Positions 42,040 to 51,370 of a stretch of 64,000 nucleotides of DNA are shown here, one piece after another (within the stretch, counting starts at the first letter, position 1; every line of letters starts with the position of its first letter). The position numbers were made by a program, and so were the translations under genes. The stretch is from assembly GCA_964427155.1 (NCBI GenBank), contig CAYRSC010000005.1, forward strand, positions 1 through 64,000. The letters run 5' to 3'. The notes beneath the pieces were generated by a model, which was given only the letters and a program-made list of their open reading frames with translations, was not told the DNA's origin and searched no databases. Source of the DNA: Desulfothermus sp964427155. GTDB taxonomy: Bacteria; Desulfobacterota; Desulfovibrionia; Desulfovibrionales; Desulfothermaceae.

Positions 42040-44505
42040 ATGGGAGAAAATGAATATAAAAATGATAAAGAGATAAACATCGCAGAAAAAGAGACGGACG
42101 AAGAAAAAAGCGGGGCATCAGGGGACGTAGAGGACGCAAAGACCTCTCAACAAAAGGTGGACTTTCCCACGCTCCTTCCCCTGCTGGCGGTACGCGACAT
42201 TGTGGTATTCAATTACATGATTATTCCCCTGTTTGTGGGAAGGGAAAAATCCATCAAGGCCATAGAGCATGCAATAAACAATAACAAGCGCTATATTTTT
42301 ATTGCCACCCAAAAGGATGAAAAGATAGAGGATCCAGGGATAGAAGATATCTATCATGTGGGTACAGTGGCCATTATAATGAGAATGTTGAAGATGCCAG
42401 ACGGCAAATTAAAGATCCTGGTTCAGGGTCTCTCCAGGGGAAGGATAAAGAGGACCCTCCAGGAGGAACCCTTCACCACTGTGGAGATAGAACCCATTGA
42501 GGAGCAGGAGGTAAAGGACTATAGTGCACATGTTGAGGCACAGATGAGGACAGCCAGGGAGCAGAGTGAAAAGATAATCTCCCTGCGGGGCATGGACCCC
42601 ACTGAGATGATGTCCATCTTAAACAGCATAGACGATCCTGGAAGACTGGCAGACCTTATAGCATCTAATCTAAGGATGCCCACTGAAGTGGCCCAATCTA
42701 TTCTGGAATGCCTGGATCCTGTAAAGCGCCTGGAACTTATAAATAAACAACTCATGAAAGAGGTAGAGGTGGCGCTCCTCCAAAATAAGATCCAGGCAAT
42801 GGCAAAGGAGGGAATGGACAAGGCCCAACGGGAATTCTTTTTAAGGGAGCAATTAAAGGCCATAAAGTCTGAACTAGGGGAAGACGATTCTGAAGAAGAG
42901 GAGTTTGAGGAGCTGAGAAAGGCCATAGAAAAGGCAGGGATGCCCAAAAAGGTAAAAGAAGAGGCCCTAAAACAGCTCCACCGATTGGAAAACATGCACC
43001 CAGACTCCTCTGAGGCCACAGTAATACGCACTTATTTGGACTGGCTTGTGGAACTGCCCTGGAAAAAGGTCTCCAGGGATGAGCTAAACATCAAAAACGC
43101 CCAGAAGATACTGGACGAGGACCACTATGACCTGAAACAGGTAAAGGAAAGGATCCTGGAATATCTCTCTGTGAGGAAACTCAACCCAAAGATGAAGGGC
43201 CCCATCTTGTGTTTCGTGGGTCCCCCTGGGGTGGGAAAGACCTCCCTGGGACGTTCCATTGCCAGGAGTTTGAAGAGGAAATTCGTGAGGATGTCCCTGG
43301 GGGGCATGCGAGATGAGGCAGAGATAAGGGGACACAGAAGGACATATATTGGGGCCATGCCAGGTCGGATTATCCAGGGGATAAAAGAGGCAGGGACAAA
43401 AAATCCTGTATTTATGTTGGATGAAATAGACAAGGTGGGTACAGACTTTAGGGGAGACCCCTCCTCTGCCCTGCTGGAGGTATTGGACCCTGAACAGAAT
43501 CATTCCTTTACTGACCACTACCTAAATGTCCCCTTTGACCTATCCAAGGTGATGTTTATCTGCACTGCCAATATGTTGGACACCATTCCTCCCCCCCTGA
43601 AGGACCGCATGGAGGTTATACGGATTCCAGGTTATACAGAACAGGAAAAGATAAAGATAGCAAAGAAATTCCTTATTCCCAAACAGCTAAAGGAACATGG
43701 GCTGGAATCCAATACCATATATTTTAGTGACAAGGCCCTGAAGATAATCATAAAGAACTACACAAGGGAGGCAGGACTACGAAATCTAGAAAGGGAGATA
43801 GCCACCATCTGCAGAAAAGTGGCCCGCAAGATTGCAGAGGGCTCAAGACAGAAGAGGTTTCTCATTCTTCCATCAAATATACATAAGTATCTGGGGGCCC
43901 CAAAATTTCTGGACGAAGAGAGGGAAAAAGAGCTTCCCCCAGGGGTGGCCCTGGGACTTGCCTGGACCCCTTCAGGGGGAGAGATATTACATATAGAAGT
44001 GCTAACCATGCCGGGAAAAGGAAAGCTCATCCTCACTGGCCAACTGGGGGATGTAATGAAAGAAAGTGCTCAGGCGGCACTTAGTTATGCCAGGAGCAGG
44101 GCAGAACAACTCAACCTTGACCCCTCCTTTGCAGAAAAAAAGGATATCCATATCCATGTCCCTGCAGGGGCTATTCCCAAAGATGGTCCATCTGCCGGCA
44201 TTACCCTGGTTATGGCATTATTATCTGCCCTCACAAATCTCCCACTTAGCAATGAGGTGGCCATGACAGGGGAAATTACCCTGAGGGGACGCATATTACC
44301 TGTGGGAGGGATAAAGGAAAAAATACTTGCAGCAGTGGCCGCAGGGGTGAAAAGGGTAATCTTACCCAAGCAAAACATGAAGGACATGGAGGAGATACCT
44401 CAGGAGCTTACCAAAAAGATAGAGGTCATCCCTGTTGAGCATATTGACGAGGTATGGCCCCTTGTGAGAAAAGGGAAAAATCCCGGAGAGAAGGAGAAAG
44501 ACTAA
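42040..44505 (+). CDS. lon: ATP-dependent protease Lon
   Basis: This 821 aa LonA-type protease has an N-terminal substrate domain (about 43-240), a coiled region, an AAA+ domain with Walker A GPPGVGKTS (394-402) and Walker B FMLDEID. A C-terminal protease domain holds the Ser/Lys dyad, Ser718 (KDGPSAGIT) and Lys761 (GGIKEKI). The first 40 residues are extra, charged and probably disordered. A TAAGGAG site precedes the ATG. The purQ-like gene begins on the next base after the stop codon. Confidence 0.97.
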   Translation: MGENEYKNDKEINIAEKETDEEKSGASGDVEDAKTSQQKVDFPTLLPLLAVRDIVVFNYMIIPLFVGREKSIKAIEHAINNNKRYIFIATQKDEKIEDPGIEDIYHVGTVAIIMRMLKMPDGKLKILVQGLSRGRIKRTLQEEPFTTVEIEPIEEQEVKDYSAHVEAQMRTAREQSEKIISLRGMDPTEMMSILNSIDDPGRLADLIASNLRMPTEVAQSILECLDPVKRLELINKQLMKEVEVALLQNKIQAMAKEGMDKAQREFFLREQLKAIKSELGEDDSEEEEFEELRKAIEKAGMPKKVKEEALKQLHRLENMHPDSSEATVIRTYLDWLVELPWKKVSRDELNIKNAQKILDEDHYDLKQVKERILEYLSVRKLNPKMKGPILCFVGPPGVGKTSLGRSIARSLKRKFVRMSLGGMRDEAEIRGHRRTYIGAMPGRIIQGIKEAGTKNPVFMLDEIDKVGTDFRGDPSSALLEVLDPEQNHSFTDHYLNVPFDLSKVMFICTANMLDTIPPPLKDRMEVIRIPGYTEQEKIKIAKKFLIPKQLKEHGLESNTIYFSDKALKIIIKNYTREAGLRNLEREIATICRKVARKIAEGSRQKRFLILPSNIHKYLGAPKFLDEEREKELPPGVALGLAWTPSGGEILHIEVLTMPGKGKLILTGQLGDVMKESAQAALSYARSRAEQLNLDPSFAEKKDIHIHVPAGAIPKDGPSAGITLVMALLSALTNLPLSNEVAMTGEITLRGRILPVGGIKEKILAAVAAGVKRVILPKQNMKDMEEIPQELTKKIEVIPVEHIDEVWPLVRKGKNPGEKEKD

Positions 44506-45315
44506 ATGAAGGTAAAGGTATTGGTACTCACAGGCTATGGCACCAATTGTGAGCGGGAGACTGCATATGCCGCAAAGGTAGCAGGGGCGGATGAAGTTGT
44601 GGTAGGCTTTTTTTCTGATATAGTTCAGGAGAGGATAAAGATAACTGACTTTAATTTTCTAATCTTTCCCGGGGGATTTCTGGATGGAGACCACCTTGGA
44701 GCTGGCCAGGCCGCGGCCATTAGATTGAGATATTCCACCACGGTCTCAGGGAGGTCCATTCTAGAGGACATAAATAAACTCCATAAGGAGGGGGGACTTA
44801 TCCTGGGGATATGTAATGGATTTCAGCTCCTTACCAAACTTGGGATGTTACCTGCCACAAAGGGGAGTTATTTTAAGAGACAGGTAAGTCTCAGTTATAA
44901 TGATTCTGCAAGGTTTGAGGATAGATGGGTATATCTGAGGTGTAATCCAGAAGGCAGGTGTGTATTCACACGTGGGATAGAACGGATCTACCTGCCCATT
45001 AGACATGGAGAGGGAAAGGTCGTGGCTGAGGACAATTCAATCCTTCAAGAAATGGAAACACAGGGGCATATAGCCCTTCAATATACAGATCTAGATGGAA
45101 ATGTCACCATGGAATATCCCTATAATCCCAATGGCTCTCCCCTGGCAATAGCAGGGATATGTGATGTCACAGGAAGGATTCTGGGGCTTATGCCTCATCC
45201 AGAGGCCTACAACCACCCAACCAATCATCCCCGATGGACACGGGGGGTAAGGGAAGACACTACGGGTATAACCATGTTTAAAAATGCAATCTCATACCTC
45301 AAAGGAGAGGGATAA
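44506..45315 (+). CDS. purQ: phosphoribosylformylglycinamidine synthase, glutaminase subunit (PurQ-like)
   Basis: This 269 aa class I glutamine amidotransferase has the nucleophile Cys103 in LGICNGFQLL and the His/Glu pair in GLMPHPEAYNHP. The N-terminal VLVLTGYGTNCERETAYAAKVAGAD and GGFLDGDHLGAGQ stretches match PurQ, which supplies ammonia for FGAM formation in purine synthesis. At 269 aa it is longer than the usual about 225 aa PurQ and resembles the longer class. PurL and PurS are not nearby. It abuts lon with no gap. Confidence 0.88.
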   Translation: MKVKVLVLTGYGTNCERETAYAAKVAGADEVVVGFFSDIVQERIKITDFNFLIFPGGFLDGDHLGAGQAAAIRLRYSTTVSGRSILEDINKLHKEGGLILGICNGFQLLTKLGMLPATKGSYFKRQVSLSYNDSARFEDRWVYLRCNPEGRCVFTRGIERIYLPIRHGEGKVVAEDNSILQEMETQGHIALQYTDLDGNVTMEYPYNPNGSPLAIAGICDVTGRILGLMPHPEAYNHPTNHPRWTRGVREDTTGITMFKNAISYLKGEG

Positions 45316-45319
45316 GGGG

Positions 45320-45826
45320 ATGGAGGGAGCGGGCCTACAGTGGGAAAAATACATGGAAGAGGCCCTGAAAGAGGCAGAGAAGGCCAGGGAGAGAGATGAG
45401 GTCCCGGTGGGATGTGTGATAGTGGATGCAAATGGAGACATAAAAGGAAGGGGTTTTAACAGACCTATTGCGGAAAAAGACCCCACCGCCCATGCAGAAA
45501 TAATTGCCATCAGGGAGGCGTGCATAAGGGCCAAAAATTATCGTCTTAGCAGGTGTTTTCTGGTCTCCACGGTGGAGCCGTGTCTTATGTGTGTAGGGGC
45601 CATCGTCCACAGCAGGATAGAGGGTGTGGTTTTTGGATGTAGAGACGAAAAGGCAGGGGCCCTTTTATCCCGACTATCTCCAGAAGAGCTCAGGTGGCTC
45701 AACCATAAATTTTGGATAAGGGAGGGCATCCTCAAAGAGAGGTGCAGAAAGCTCCTCCAGAATTTTTTCAAGGAAAAGAGGAGACAAAAGAAAAAGGTGC
45801 GGAGAGGTACCGAAGCCAGGTCGTAA
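45320..45826 (+). CDS. tadA: tRNA-specific adenosine deaminase (TadA)
   Basis: TadA converts the wobble A of tRNA-Arg(ACG) to inosine. The protein of about 168 aa shows the zinc deaminase motifs HAE (His58, Glu60) and PCLMC (Cys88, Cys91). I use the ATG at 45320, which follows AGGAGAGGGATAAGGGG; an upstream in-frame ATG lies inside purQ. The basic C-terminal tail (KEKRRQKKKVRRGTEARS) is encoded partly by the tRNA-Ser gene, because the last 26 bases including the stop codon overlap it. Confidence 0.94.
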   Translation: MEGAGLQWEKYMEEALKEAEKARERDEVPVGCVIVDANGDIKGRGFNRPIAEKDPTAHAEIIAIREACIRAKNYRLSRCFLVSTVEPCLMCVGAIVHSRIEGVVFGCRDEKAGALLSRLSPEELRWLNHKFWIREGILKERCRKLLQNFFKEKRRQKKKVRRGTEARS

Positions 45827-45896
45827 CGGGCCCGACTCGAAATCGGGTTGGCGAAAGACCTTCGCCACGTGGGTTCAAATCCCACCCTCTCCGCCA
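45801..45896 (+). tRNA. tRNA-Ser (anticodon CGA), CCA encoded
   Basis: All arms fold. The acceptor GGAGAGG (45801-45807) pairs with CCTCTCC (45886-45892), with discriminator G and an encoded CCA at 45894-45896. The anticodon stem is CCCGA/TCGGG, with loop CTCGAAA and anticodon CGA at 45838-45840. A long class II variable arm lies between 45848 and 45868, and the T arm is GTGGG-TTCAAAT-CCCAC. It reads UCG. The 5' end overlaps the tadA coding sequence. Confidence 0.97.
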
Positions 45897-45925
45897 AATC
45901 CTATAACCTCAAGTCAAAACAGGCC

Positions 45926-46429
45926 ATGAGAAAAAAACTATCCATTGTAGGTATCCTGGTATTGTTTTTAAGCATCTCATCTATCTCTCTGGGAGATACC
46001 AATAGCACATCTTCTCCCCCCCTCCCCCCTGAGGGAAAGGAAAGAGAGAGCCAGGGGGAATATAAACCCCTTCCAGTGGAGATACTTTACTCCCATACAG
46101 ATGCCCTGGGAAAGGCACTTGCCCTTAGACTGGAGGAGAAGATTGTATCCTCAAATCTCTTTAGACCCGCCAGGAAGACAGAAAAACGCATTGTAGTAGA
46201 GATAAATTCTATGCCAGAGTTTCAGGAGGGCTCTTCAGTTAGAAGTATCTGTTCAGTGGTATGGACCTTTTTTTATCAACCTGAGACCTTGACCAGTTAC
46301 CTGGACCAATCTCTTCACTTCCTATCTCGCTCCAGCCTGGACCTTATTGCCGACGACATACTCGCAAAGACCCTCTCCATTGCCAGAGAATATGGATATC
46401 TATTTGCCCCTTCTAATGGAGGAGACTAA
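45926..46429 (+). CDS. small exported protein of unknown function
   Basis: This 167 aa protein starts MRKKLSIVGILVLFLSISSISLG, a clear signal peptide. A Pro/Ser/Glu-rich linker follows (SSPPLPPEGKERESQGEYKP), then a folded part with RIVVEINSMPEFQEG and DQSLHFLSRSSLDLIADDIL. I do not recognise the family. It begins 30 bp after the tRNA gene. An in-frame upstream ATG at 45848 lies inside the tRNA and is rejected. The ribosome-binding site is weak. Confidence 0.65.
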   Translation: MRKKLSIVGILVLFLSISSISLGDTNSTSSPPLPPEGKERESQGEYKPLPVEILYSHTDALGKALALRLEEKIVSSNLFRPARKTEKRIVVEINSMPEFQEGSSVRSICSVVWTFFYQPETLTSYLDQSLHFLSRSSLDLIADDILAKTLSIAREYGYLFAPSNGGD

Positions 46430-46474
46430 TTTTTGTCTTTGTCTCAAAAAGGAGAAAATTGCAAAAAAGGGGTG

Positions 46475-47926
46475 TTACTTTTCCCAAAAGTTACGCGAGA
46501 ATAGGACCAGGAGGGTATATATCTCCAGCCTGCCCAATATCATACAAAAGCTGAGTACCCATTTTGCCATACCAGGAAGATGGGCATAATTGTCCATGGG
46601 TCCCACCCCTGCAAAGCCAGGTCCAATATTTCCCATGCACGCCACCGAGGCATAGAGGGAGGTCTCCATATCCACTCCCAGGGAAGTTAATATCACAAAA
46701 CTCATCACAACAATAATCAGGTAGAGGAAGAAAAAACTCCAGATACTCCCCATCACATCTGAAGATAGTTTTGTCTTACCCAGCTTTACAGAAAACACCG
46801 CCCTTGGATGGAGGACCTTTTTCACCTCACCCCTTATATGACGCCACATGACAACCATCCTCACCACCTTGATCCCTCCCCCTGTGGAACCTGCACATCC
46901 CCCAATGAACATGGCTATAAGCAATATGGCCTTTGAAAGGGGTCTCCACTTCTCAAAATCTGCAGTTGCATATCCTGTGGTGGTGAGAATGGAAACTACC
47001 TGAAAGGATGCATATTTGAGGGCATCTCCAAGTCCTTTATAGACCTCCCCCCACAGGTTCCAGGTAACTATACCTATCATGGCCAGGGTAATTCCAACAT
47101 AATATCTGAACTCTATGTCTCTAAAATAGGAACGAAAATCCCCCTGTAGCCCCTTAAAGTGGAGGGTAAAATTCGCCCCTGCCAGGAACATAAACACTGT
47201 GATCACCACATGGATATAGGTGGAAGAATAGTGCCCTATAGAAAGATTCTTTGTGGAAAACCCCCCAGTGGCCATGGTTCCAAAGGTATGGGCAATAGAA
47301 TCAAAAAGGCTCATTCCCCCTATCCGCAGGAGGAATATCTCCGCCAGCGTAAGCAAGAGGTAAACCTTCCACAATATAAGGGCAGTATCTTTAAGCCTTG
47401 GACTAAGCTTATCAGGGAGTGGGCCTGGCACCTCGGCCCGATAGAGCTGCATCCCTCCCACCCCTAATAGGGGAAGGATTATAAGAGAAAGGAGGATAAT
47501 CCCCATTCCTCCCAGCCAATGGGTAAGGCTCCTCCACATTAGAAGTCCCCTGGGAAGGGCCTCTATATTGCTCAACACCGAGGCCCCTGTAGTTGTCAGA
47601 CCAGAGATGGTCTCAAAAAAACAGTCTGTAAAGGAAGGAAGAGAAGAACTAAAGAAAAAGGGTAGGGCACCTATCATACCCGCACCTATCCATGCCAGGG
47701 AGACAGTGGCCATGGATTCCTTTACGCTTAAGCTCTCCCTGTCTATCCCTTTAAAAATTAGCACCAATCCTCCTCCAACCACCAAGGCAAAGGTGGAGGA
47801 GAATAGAAGCGGCAAAAAAGAGGCGTCCTCATACCAGAGGGCAAATAATAATGGAAAGAGCATAGCTGTCCCCATTATCATAAAGACAAATCCCAGGACA
47901 TAGAGGACCACCTTCCACCTTAACAT
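46475..47926 (-). CDS. trkH: Trk potassium uptake membrane subunit (TrkH)
   Basis: This 483 aa polytopic protein has the four pore-loop layout of the Trk/Ktr family. Visible loop segments are ISGLTTTGASVLSNI, FGTMATGGFSTKN, SILTTTGYATADF and ASVACMGNIGPG, each with the selectivity glycine. THWLGGMGIILL is also characteristic. It works with the TrkA regulatory subunit encoded 2 bp upstream to take up K+. Its 3' end converges on the exported protein gene. Confidence 0.95.
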   Translation of the reverse strand: MLRWKVVLYVLGFVFMIMGTAMLFPLLFALWYEDASFLPLLFSSTFALVVGGGLVLIFKGIDRESLSVKESMATVSLAWIGAGMIGALPFFFSSSLPSFTDCFFETISGLTTTGASVLSNIEALPRGLLMWRSLTHWLGGMGIILLSLIILPLLGVGGMQLYRAEVPGPLPDKLSPRLKDTALILWKVYLLLTLAEIFLLRIGGMSLFDSIAHTFGTMATGGFSTKNLSIGHYSSTYIHVVITVFMFLAGANFTLHFKGLQGDFRSYFRDIEFRYYVGITLAMIGIVTWNLWGEVYKGLGDALKYASFQVVSILTTTGYATADFEKWRPLSKAILLIAMFIGGCAGSTGGGIKVVRMVVMWRHIRGEVKKVLHPRAVFSVKLGKTKLSSDVMGSIWSFFFLYLIIVVMSFVILTSLGVDMETSLYASVACMGNIGPGFAGVGPMDNYAHLPGMAKWVLSFCMILGRLEIYTLLVLFSRNFWEK

Positions 47927-47928
47927 AG

Positions 47929-49278
47929 TTATCCTGTAATAAGATCTTCTATAGCAGAGATCTTACTTGCCCTGGAAAGGATAATTACCCTGTCTCCAGG
48001 ATGAATAACATCATCTCCCGTGGGGATGAGCACCTCCCCTCTTCGCACCATACACAGGATCACTGCCTCCCTGGGGAGAGATAATGCCTTTATAGGTCTG
48101 TCCACCAGAAAGGAATCCTCTCTGGCCACTATCTCCAGGGCCTCTGCATCTTCCTTAAGGGAGACACTTGATATTACTTTCCCCTTACGTACATATCTCA
48201 AAATGGAATTAGCGGCACACAACCTGGAACTCACCACATGCTCCAGCCCCAAGGCCCTTAACAGGGGCAGATAAAAATGTTTATTCACCCTGGTTATGGT
48301 ATGAACCACCCCTAGCCTTTTTGCCAGGAGAGAACTCAGGACATTTGTCTCCTCATCCCCTGTTACAGAGATAACCACATCCATGTGTCCAGCATTCTCT
48401 TCTAACAGGAGTTTTTGATCAGTTCCATCCCCCTGGAGGACCATGGTGGAATCCAGTTCCTCTGCAAGGAACTCGCAGCGCTTTTTATCAAAATCTATGA
48501 GTTTAATATTTAATCCCCTCTTTTTTTCCAGGGACCTTGCCAGAGAAAAACCCACATTTCCCCCTCCAATTATTAAGATGTCCCTGGGGGGACTCTGGGC
48601 AAGTCCAAAAAAATCCATTACTTTCTTCTCATGGGTCTTATGACATACAAAATACACAATATCTCCCTGTTTAATGACATCCTCCCCTGAGGGAATAATC
48701 AACTCTTCCCCCCTAATTATCCCTCCCACAATAAATTCCCTTATCCCAATGGCATCTTTTATCTCTGCCAGGGAATGCTCCACCACAGGAGTCTCTTTCT
48801 TAATGGAGATGGCTATGAGTTTAATACCTATATCCATAAACTCGTAAATATCAATCGCTCCCGGGATTTCCAGTAGGTGTTTTATGTATTTCACCACCTC
48901 TTCTTCTGGATTTATCACCATATCAATCTTTAAAAAATCCTTTATAACCTCTTCCTTATACAATAAGTAACCGGGATTTCTGATACGTGCCACCTTAAAT
49001 ATATTTGGCGCCAGGATGGAAGCAAAGGTAGATGCAATGAGATTTATCTCGTCACTGTTTGTCACCGACAGAAGCAAATCCCCTTCCCTTACTCCCGCCT
49101 TTTCCAGAATACGGGGGTCATTTCCATCCCCACATATAATCTCCACATCAATAGTATCCTCTACCCTCGCGAGGACCTGAGGGTCCTTATCTATTACCAC
49201 CACCTCCTTGTCCTCATCCACCAATCTTTTGGCAATATTAAAGCCAACATCCCCGGCACCAATTATTATTATTCTCAT
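47929..49278 (-). CDS. trkA: Trk potassium uptake regulatory subunit (TrkA)
   Basis: This 449 aa cytoplasmic gating protein has two RCK_N/RCK_C repeats. The Rossmann motifs are IIGAGDVGFNIAKRLVDE at the start and LIIGGGNVGFSLARSLE in the second half, which bind NAD(H) or ATP. Each is followed by a C-terminal RCK domain (VVEHSLAEI... and DRPIKALSLP...). It is the first gene of a two-gene unit with trkH and diverges from the second etfBA operon. Confidence 0.95.
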   Translation of the reverse strand: MRIIIIGAGDVGFNIAKRLVDEDKEVVVIDKDPQVLARVEDTIDVEIICGDGNDPRILEKAGVREGDLLLSVTNSDEINLIASTFASILAPNIFKVARIRNPGYLLYKEEVIKDFLKIDMVINPEEEVVKYIKHLLEIPGAIDIYEFMDIGIKLIAISIKKETPVVEHSLAEIKDAIGIREFIVGGIIRGEELIIPSGEDVIKQGDIVYFVCHKTHEKKVMDFFGLAQSPPRDILIIGGGNVGFSLARSLEKKRGLNIKLIDFDKKRCEFLAEELDSTMVLQGDGTDQKLLLEENAGHMDVVISVTGDEETNVLSSLLAKRLGVVHTITRVNKHFYLPLLRALGLEHVVSSRLCAANSILRYVRKGKVISSVSLKEDAEALEIVAREDSFLVDRPIKALSLPREAVILCMVRRGEVLIPTGDDVIHPGDRVIILSRASKISAIEDLITG

Positions 49279-49311
49279 AAAAAGACCTCATAGTTTATGG
49301 GGCTTCTTTTC

Positions 49312-49339
49312 TTGACATTAGGGCAAAGTTCCTTACGAT
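49312..49339 (+). promoter_or_regulatory. candidate sigma-70 promoter of the second etfBA operon
   Basis: TTGACA (49312-49317) and TACGAT (49334-49339) are 16 bases apart. This implies a leader of roughly 115 bases that contains three short hairpins. Confidence 0.45.
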
Positions 49340-49351
49340 AACTTCTCATTG

Positions 49352-49408
49352 TGGCCTATATGGGGCCATTTTCTTCTCTCTCAGTAGAGAGGGGGTTATT
49401 TTATCCCC
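49352..49408 (+). promoter_or_regulatory. three short hairpins in the etfBA leader
   Basis: TGGCC/GGCCA (49352-49356 with 49364-49368), CTCTCT/AGAGAG (49376-49381 with 49386-49391, CAGT loop) and GGGG/CCCC (49392-49395 with 49405-49408) lie in a row between the likely promoter and the start codon. They match no riboswitch class I know. They could be structural leader elements or a transcript end. Confidence 0.35.
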
Positions 49409-49461
49409 TTTGGTAAGAATAGACAACTTTAATCTCTACAACTTAAGGGATGGTAGTAATT

Positions 49462-50301
49462 ATGGGACTTAAGATGATAGTATTGGTAAAACAGGTGCCT
49501 GATACCTCTAACATCACAGACAACGCCATGAAAGAGGATGGTACTGTAAATAGAGAGGCCCTTCCCGCCATTATAAATCCAGAGGACCTATGTGCCCTGG
49601 AGGAGGCCCTAAAGATAAAAGAGACCATTGGCGGAGAGATCACCGTAATATCCATGGGACCTCCAAAGGCAGAAGATGCCCTTAGATACTGTCTGGCAAT
49701 GGGGGCCCATAGAGCGATACTTCTAAGTGACCGCAAGTTTGCTGCAGCAGACACCCTGGCCACCTCTTATACCCTCACGAAGGCAATTGAGAAGGTGGGA
49801 GATTTTGACCTTATTTTATGCGGCCGACAGGCAATAGATGGAGATACTGCACAGGTTGGACCCCAGGTGGCGGAAAAGCTCTCAATAAATCAATTCACCT
49901 TTGTACAGGAAATAATTGAGATAACCAACCAGGAGATAGTAGTAAAAAGGGAAATTCCAGGGGGATATGAGATAGCAAAGGCCCCCCTCCCCATCCTCCT
50001 CACCATTACAAAGGAGAGCAACATTCCTCGTCCACCTTCAGTTAAAAGGGCTACAGCTGTGAAGGCCCTGAGGGCACAGGCACCTGAAGAGAAAAAACAA
50101 AAGGGAATATCTATTGAACTGTGGGACCATAAATATATAGGGGCCCAGGAGGATAGGTGTGGGTTAAAGGGATCTGCCACTAGGGTAAAAAAGGTGGAAA
50201 GCGTGGTCCTTACCACTAGAGAGGTAAGGGAATACTCGTGTACCATTGAATCCATTAAGGATCTCGTGCAGGGCCTTGTGAAAGAACATATTCTGGGATA
50301 A
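49462..50301 (+). CDS. etfB: electron transfer flavoprotein beta subunit (bifurcating-like type)
   Basis: This EtfB contains MIVLVKQVPDTS, DGTVNREALPAIINPEDLCALEEAL, TVISMGPPKAEDALRYCLAMGA and LILCGRQAIDGDTAQVGPQVAE. This pattern is typical of the clostridial, electron-bifurcating EtfB class rather than the menaquinone-linked class at 23186. I place the start at the ATG 11 bases after AAGGGA; ATGs at 49450 and 49474 are alternatives. It is followed by etfA after 12 bp. Confidence 0.9.
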   Translation: MGLKMIVLVKQVPDTSNITDNAMKEDGTVNREALPAIINPEDLCALEEALKIKETIGGEITVISMGPPKAEDALRYCLAMGAHRAILLSDRKFAAADTLATSYTLTKAIEKVGDFDLILCGRQAIDGDTAQVGPQVAEKLSINQFTFVQEIIEITNQEIVVKREIPGGYEIAKAPLPILLTITKESNIPRPPSVKRATAVKALRAQAPEEKKQKGISIELWDHKYIGAQEDRCGLKGSATRVKKVESVVLTTREVREYSCTIESIKDLVQGLVKEHILG

Positions 50302-50313
50302 GGGAGAATCTTT

Positions 50314-51342
50314 ATGCAAAAAAAGAGGAATGTGGCAGTATTTCTGGAAAATAGAGAAAAGGGTTTTGCCGATGTAAGCATAGAGCTTCTGGGAAAGGGG
50401 AGAAAACTGGCTGACACATTAAAGGGTAAACTAGTGGCATATGTAGCAGGACATGGCCTCCAGGGGCTGAAGAGACTAGGAGAATATGGTGTGGACAGGG
50501 TTATATATGTGGAATCTGAAGTATTGTCTTTCTATCGTACACTTCCCTATGCCAGGGCCATTCTTGCCATGGTCAAAAAGTCCCCCCCATATATACTCCT
50601 CTTTGGAGCCACCACCATTGGAAGGGACCTTGCTCCCAGGGTGGCATCCTCCCTCAGGGCAGGGCTTACTGCAGACTGTACTGAATTGGAGATAGGGGAT
50701 TATAAGATAGGAAAACTTAACTATTCTGATATCCTTTTACAGATAAGACCTGCATGGGGAGGAAATATAATTGCCACTATTGTCTCGCCCACATCATTTC
50801 CCTCTATGGCCACAGTAAGAGAGGGGGTCATGGTGCCTCCCCCTATACAGAAAGGGAGAGAGGCAGAGGTGGAAAAGGTGGAGGTGAAGTTCTCTCCCTC
50901 AGATCTGGTCACAGATATCCTAAAAAGGGTGGTTTCAGAGAAAAAAAGCGACCTAAAAGATGCCCGCATAATAATTGGGGCAGGGATGGGAGCGGCCAAT
51001 GAGCAGAGTATGAAATTGATCTTCAAACTGGCCCGACTCCTAAAGGCAGAGGTGGGAGGTTCTCGTCCCCTAGTGGACGCAGGTCTCCTGGATAAAGATA
51101 GACAAATAGGCCAGACAGGAGTAACAGTACGTCCAAATCTCTACATCGCCTGTGGTATCTCAGGCCAGATCCAACACCTGGCAGGGATTTCAGATGCCAA
51201 AAGGATACTGGCAATAAATATAGATCCAGAGGCACCTATCTTTCAGGTGGCTCATTATAAGATAGTAGGAGACCTAAATGAGGTAATTCCCCTCCTCATT
51301 GAGGCATATCATGAGGTATTATCCAGTGAAAGAGCTACTTAA
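50314..51342 (+). CDS. etfA: electron transfer flavoprotein alpha subunit (bifurcating-like type)
   Basis: This 342 aa EtfA has LLFGATTIGRDLAPRVASSLRAGLTADCTEL and FPSMATVREGVM, typical of bifurcating and clostridial EtfA. The FAD domain (IIIGAGMGA, SRPLVDAGLL, RQIGQTGVTVRPNLYIACGISGQIQH) follows. No N-terminal ferredoxin extension is present. It is followed at 28 bp by an acyl-CoA dehydrogenase gene, its probable electron partner. Confidence 0.93.
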   Translation: MQKKRNVAVFLENREKGFADVSIELLGKGRKLADTLKGKLVAYVAGHGLQGLKRLGEYGVDRVIYVESEVLSFYRTLPYARAILAMVKKSPPYILLFGATTIGRDLAPRVASSLRAGLTADCTELEIGDYKIGKLNYSDILLQIRPAWGGNIIATIVSPTSFPSMATVREGVMVPPPIQKGREAEVEKVEVKFSPSDLVTDILKRVVSEKKSDLKDARIIIGAGMGAANEQSMKLIFKLARLLKAEVGGSRPLVDAGLLDKDRQIGQTGVTVRPNLYIACGISGQIQHLAGISDAKRILAINIDPEAPIFQVAHYKIVGDLNEVIPLLIEAYHEVLSSERAT

Positions 51343-51370
51343 CCCATATTCCTCACGGAGGTAATAGCTG

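Noticed and set aside
45284..45319. Upstream in-frame ATG for tadA
   Set aside because: It overlaps purQ and lacks a ribosome-binding site, whereas the ATG at 45320 has a purine-rich site just upstream.
45848..45925. In-frame upstream extension of the exported protein beginning at 45848
   Set aside because: It lies inside the tRNA-Ser gene and would precede a clear signal peptide; the ATG at 45926 is preferred.
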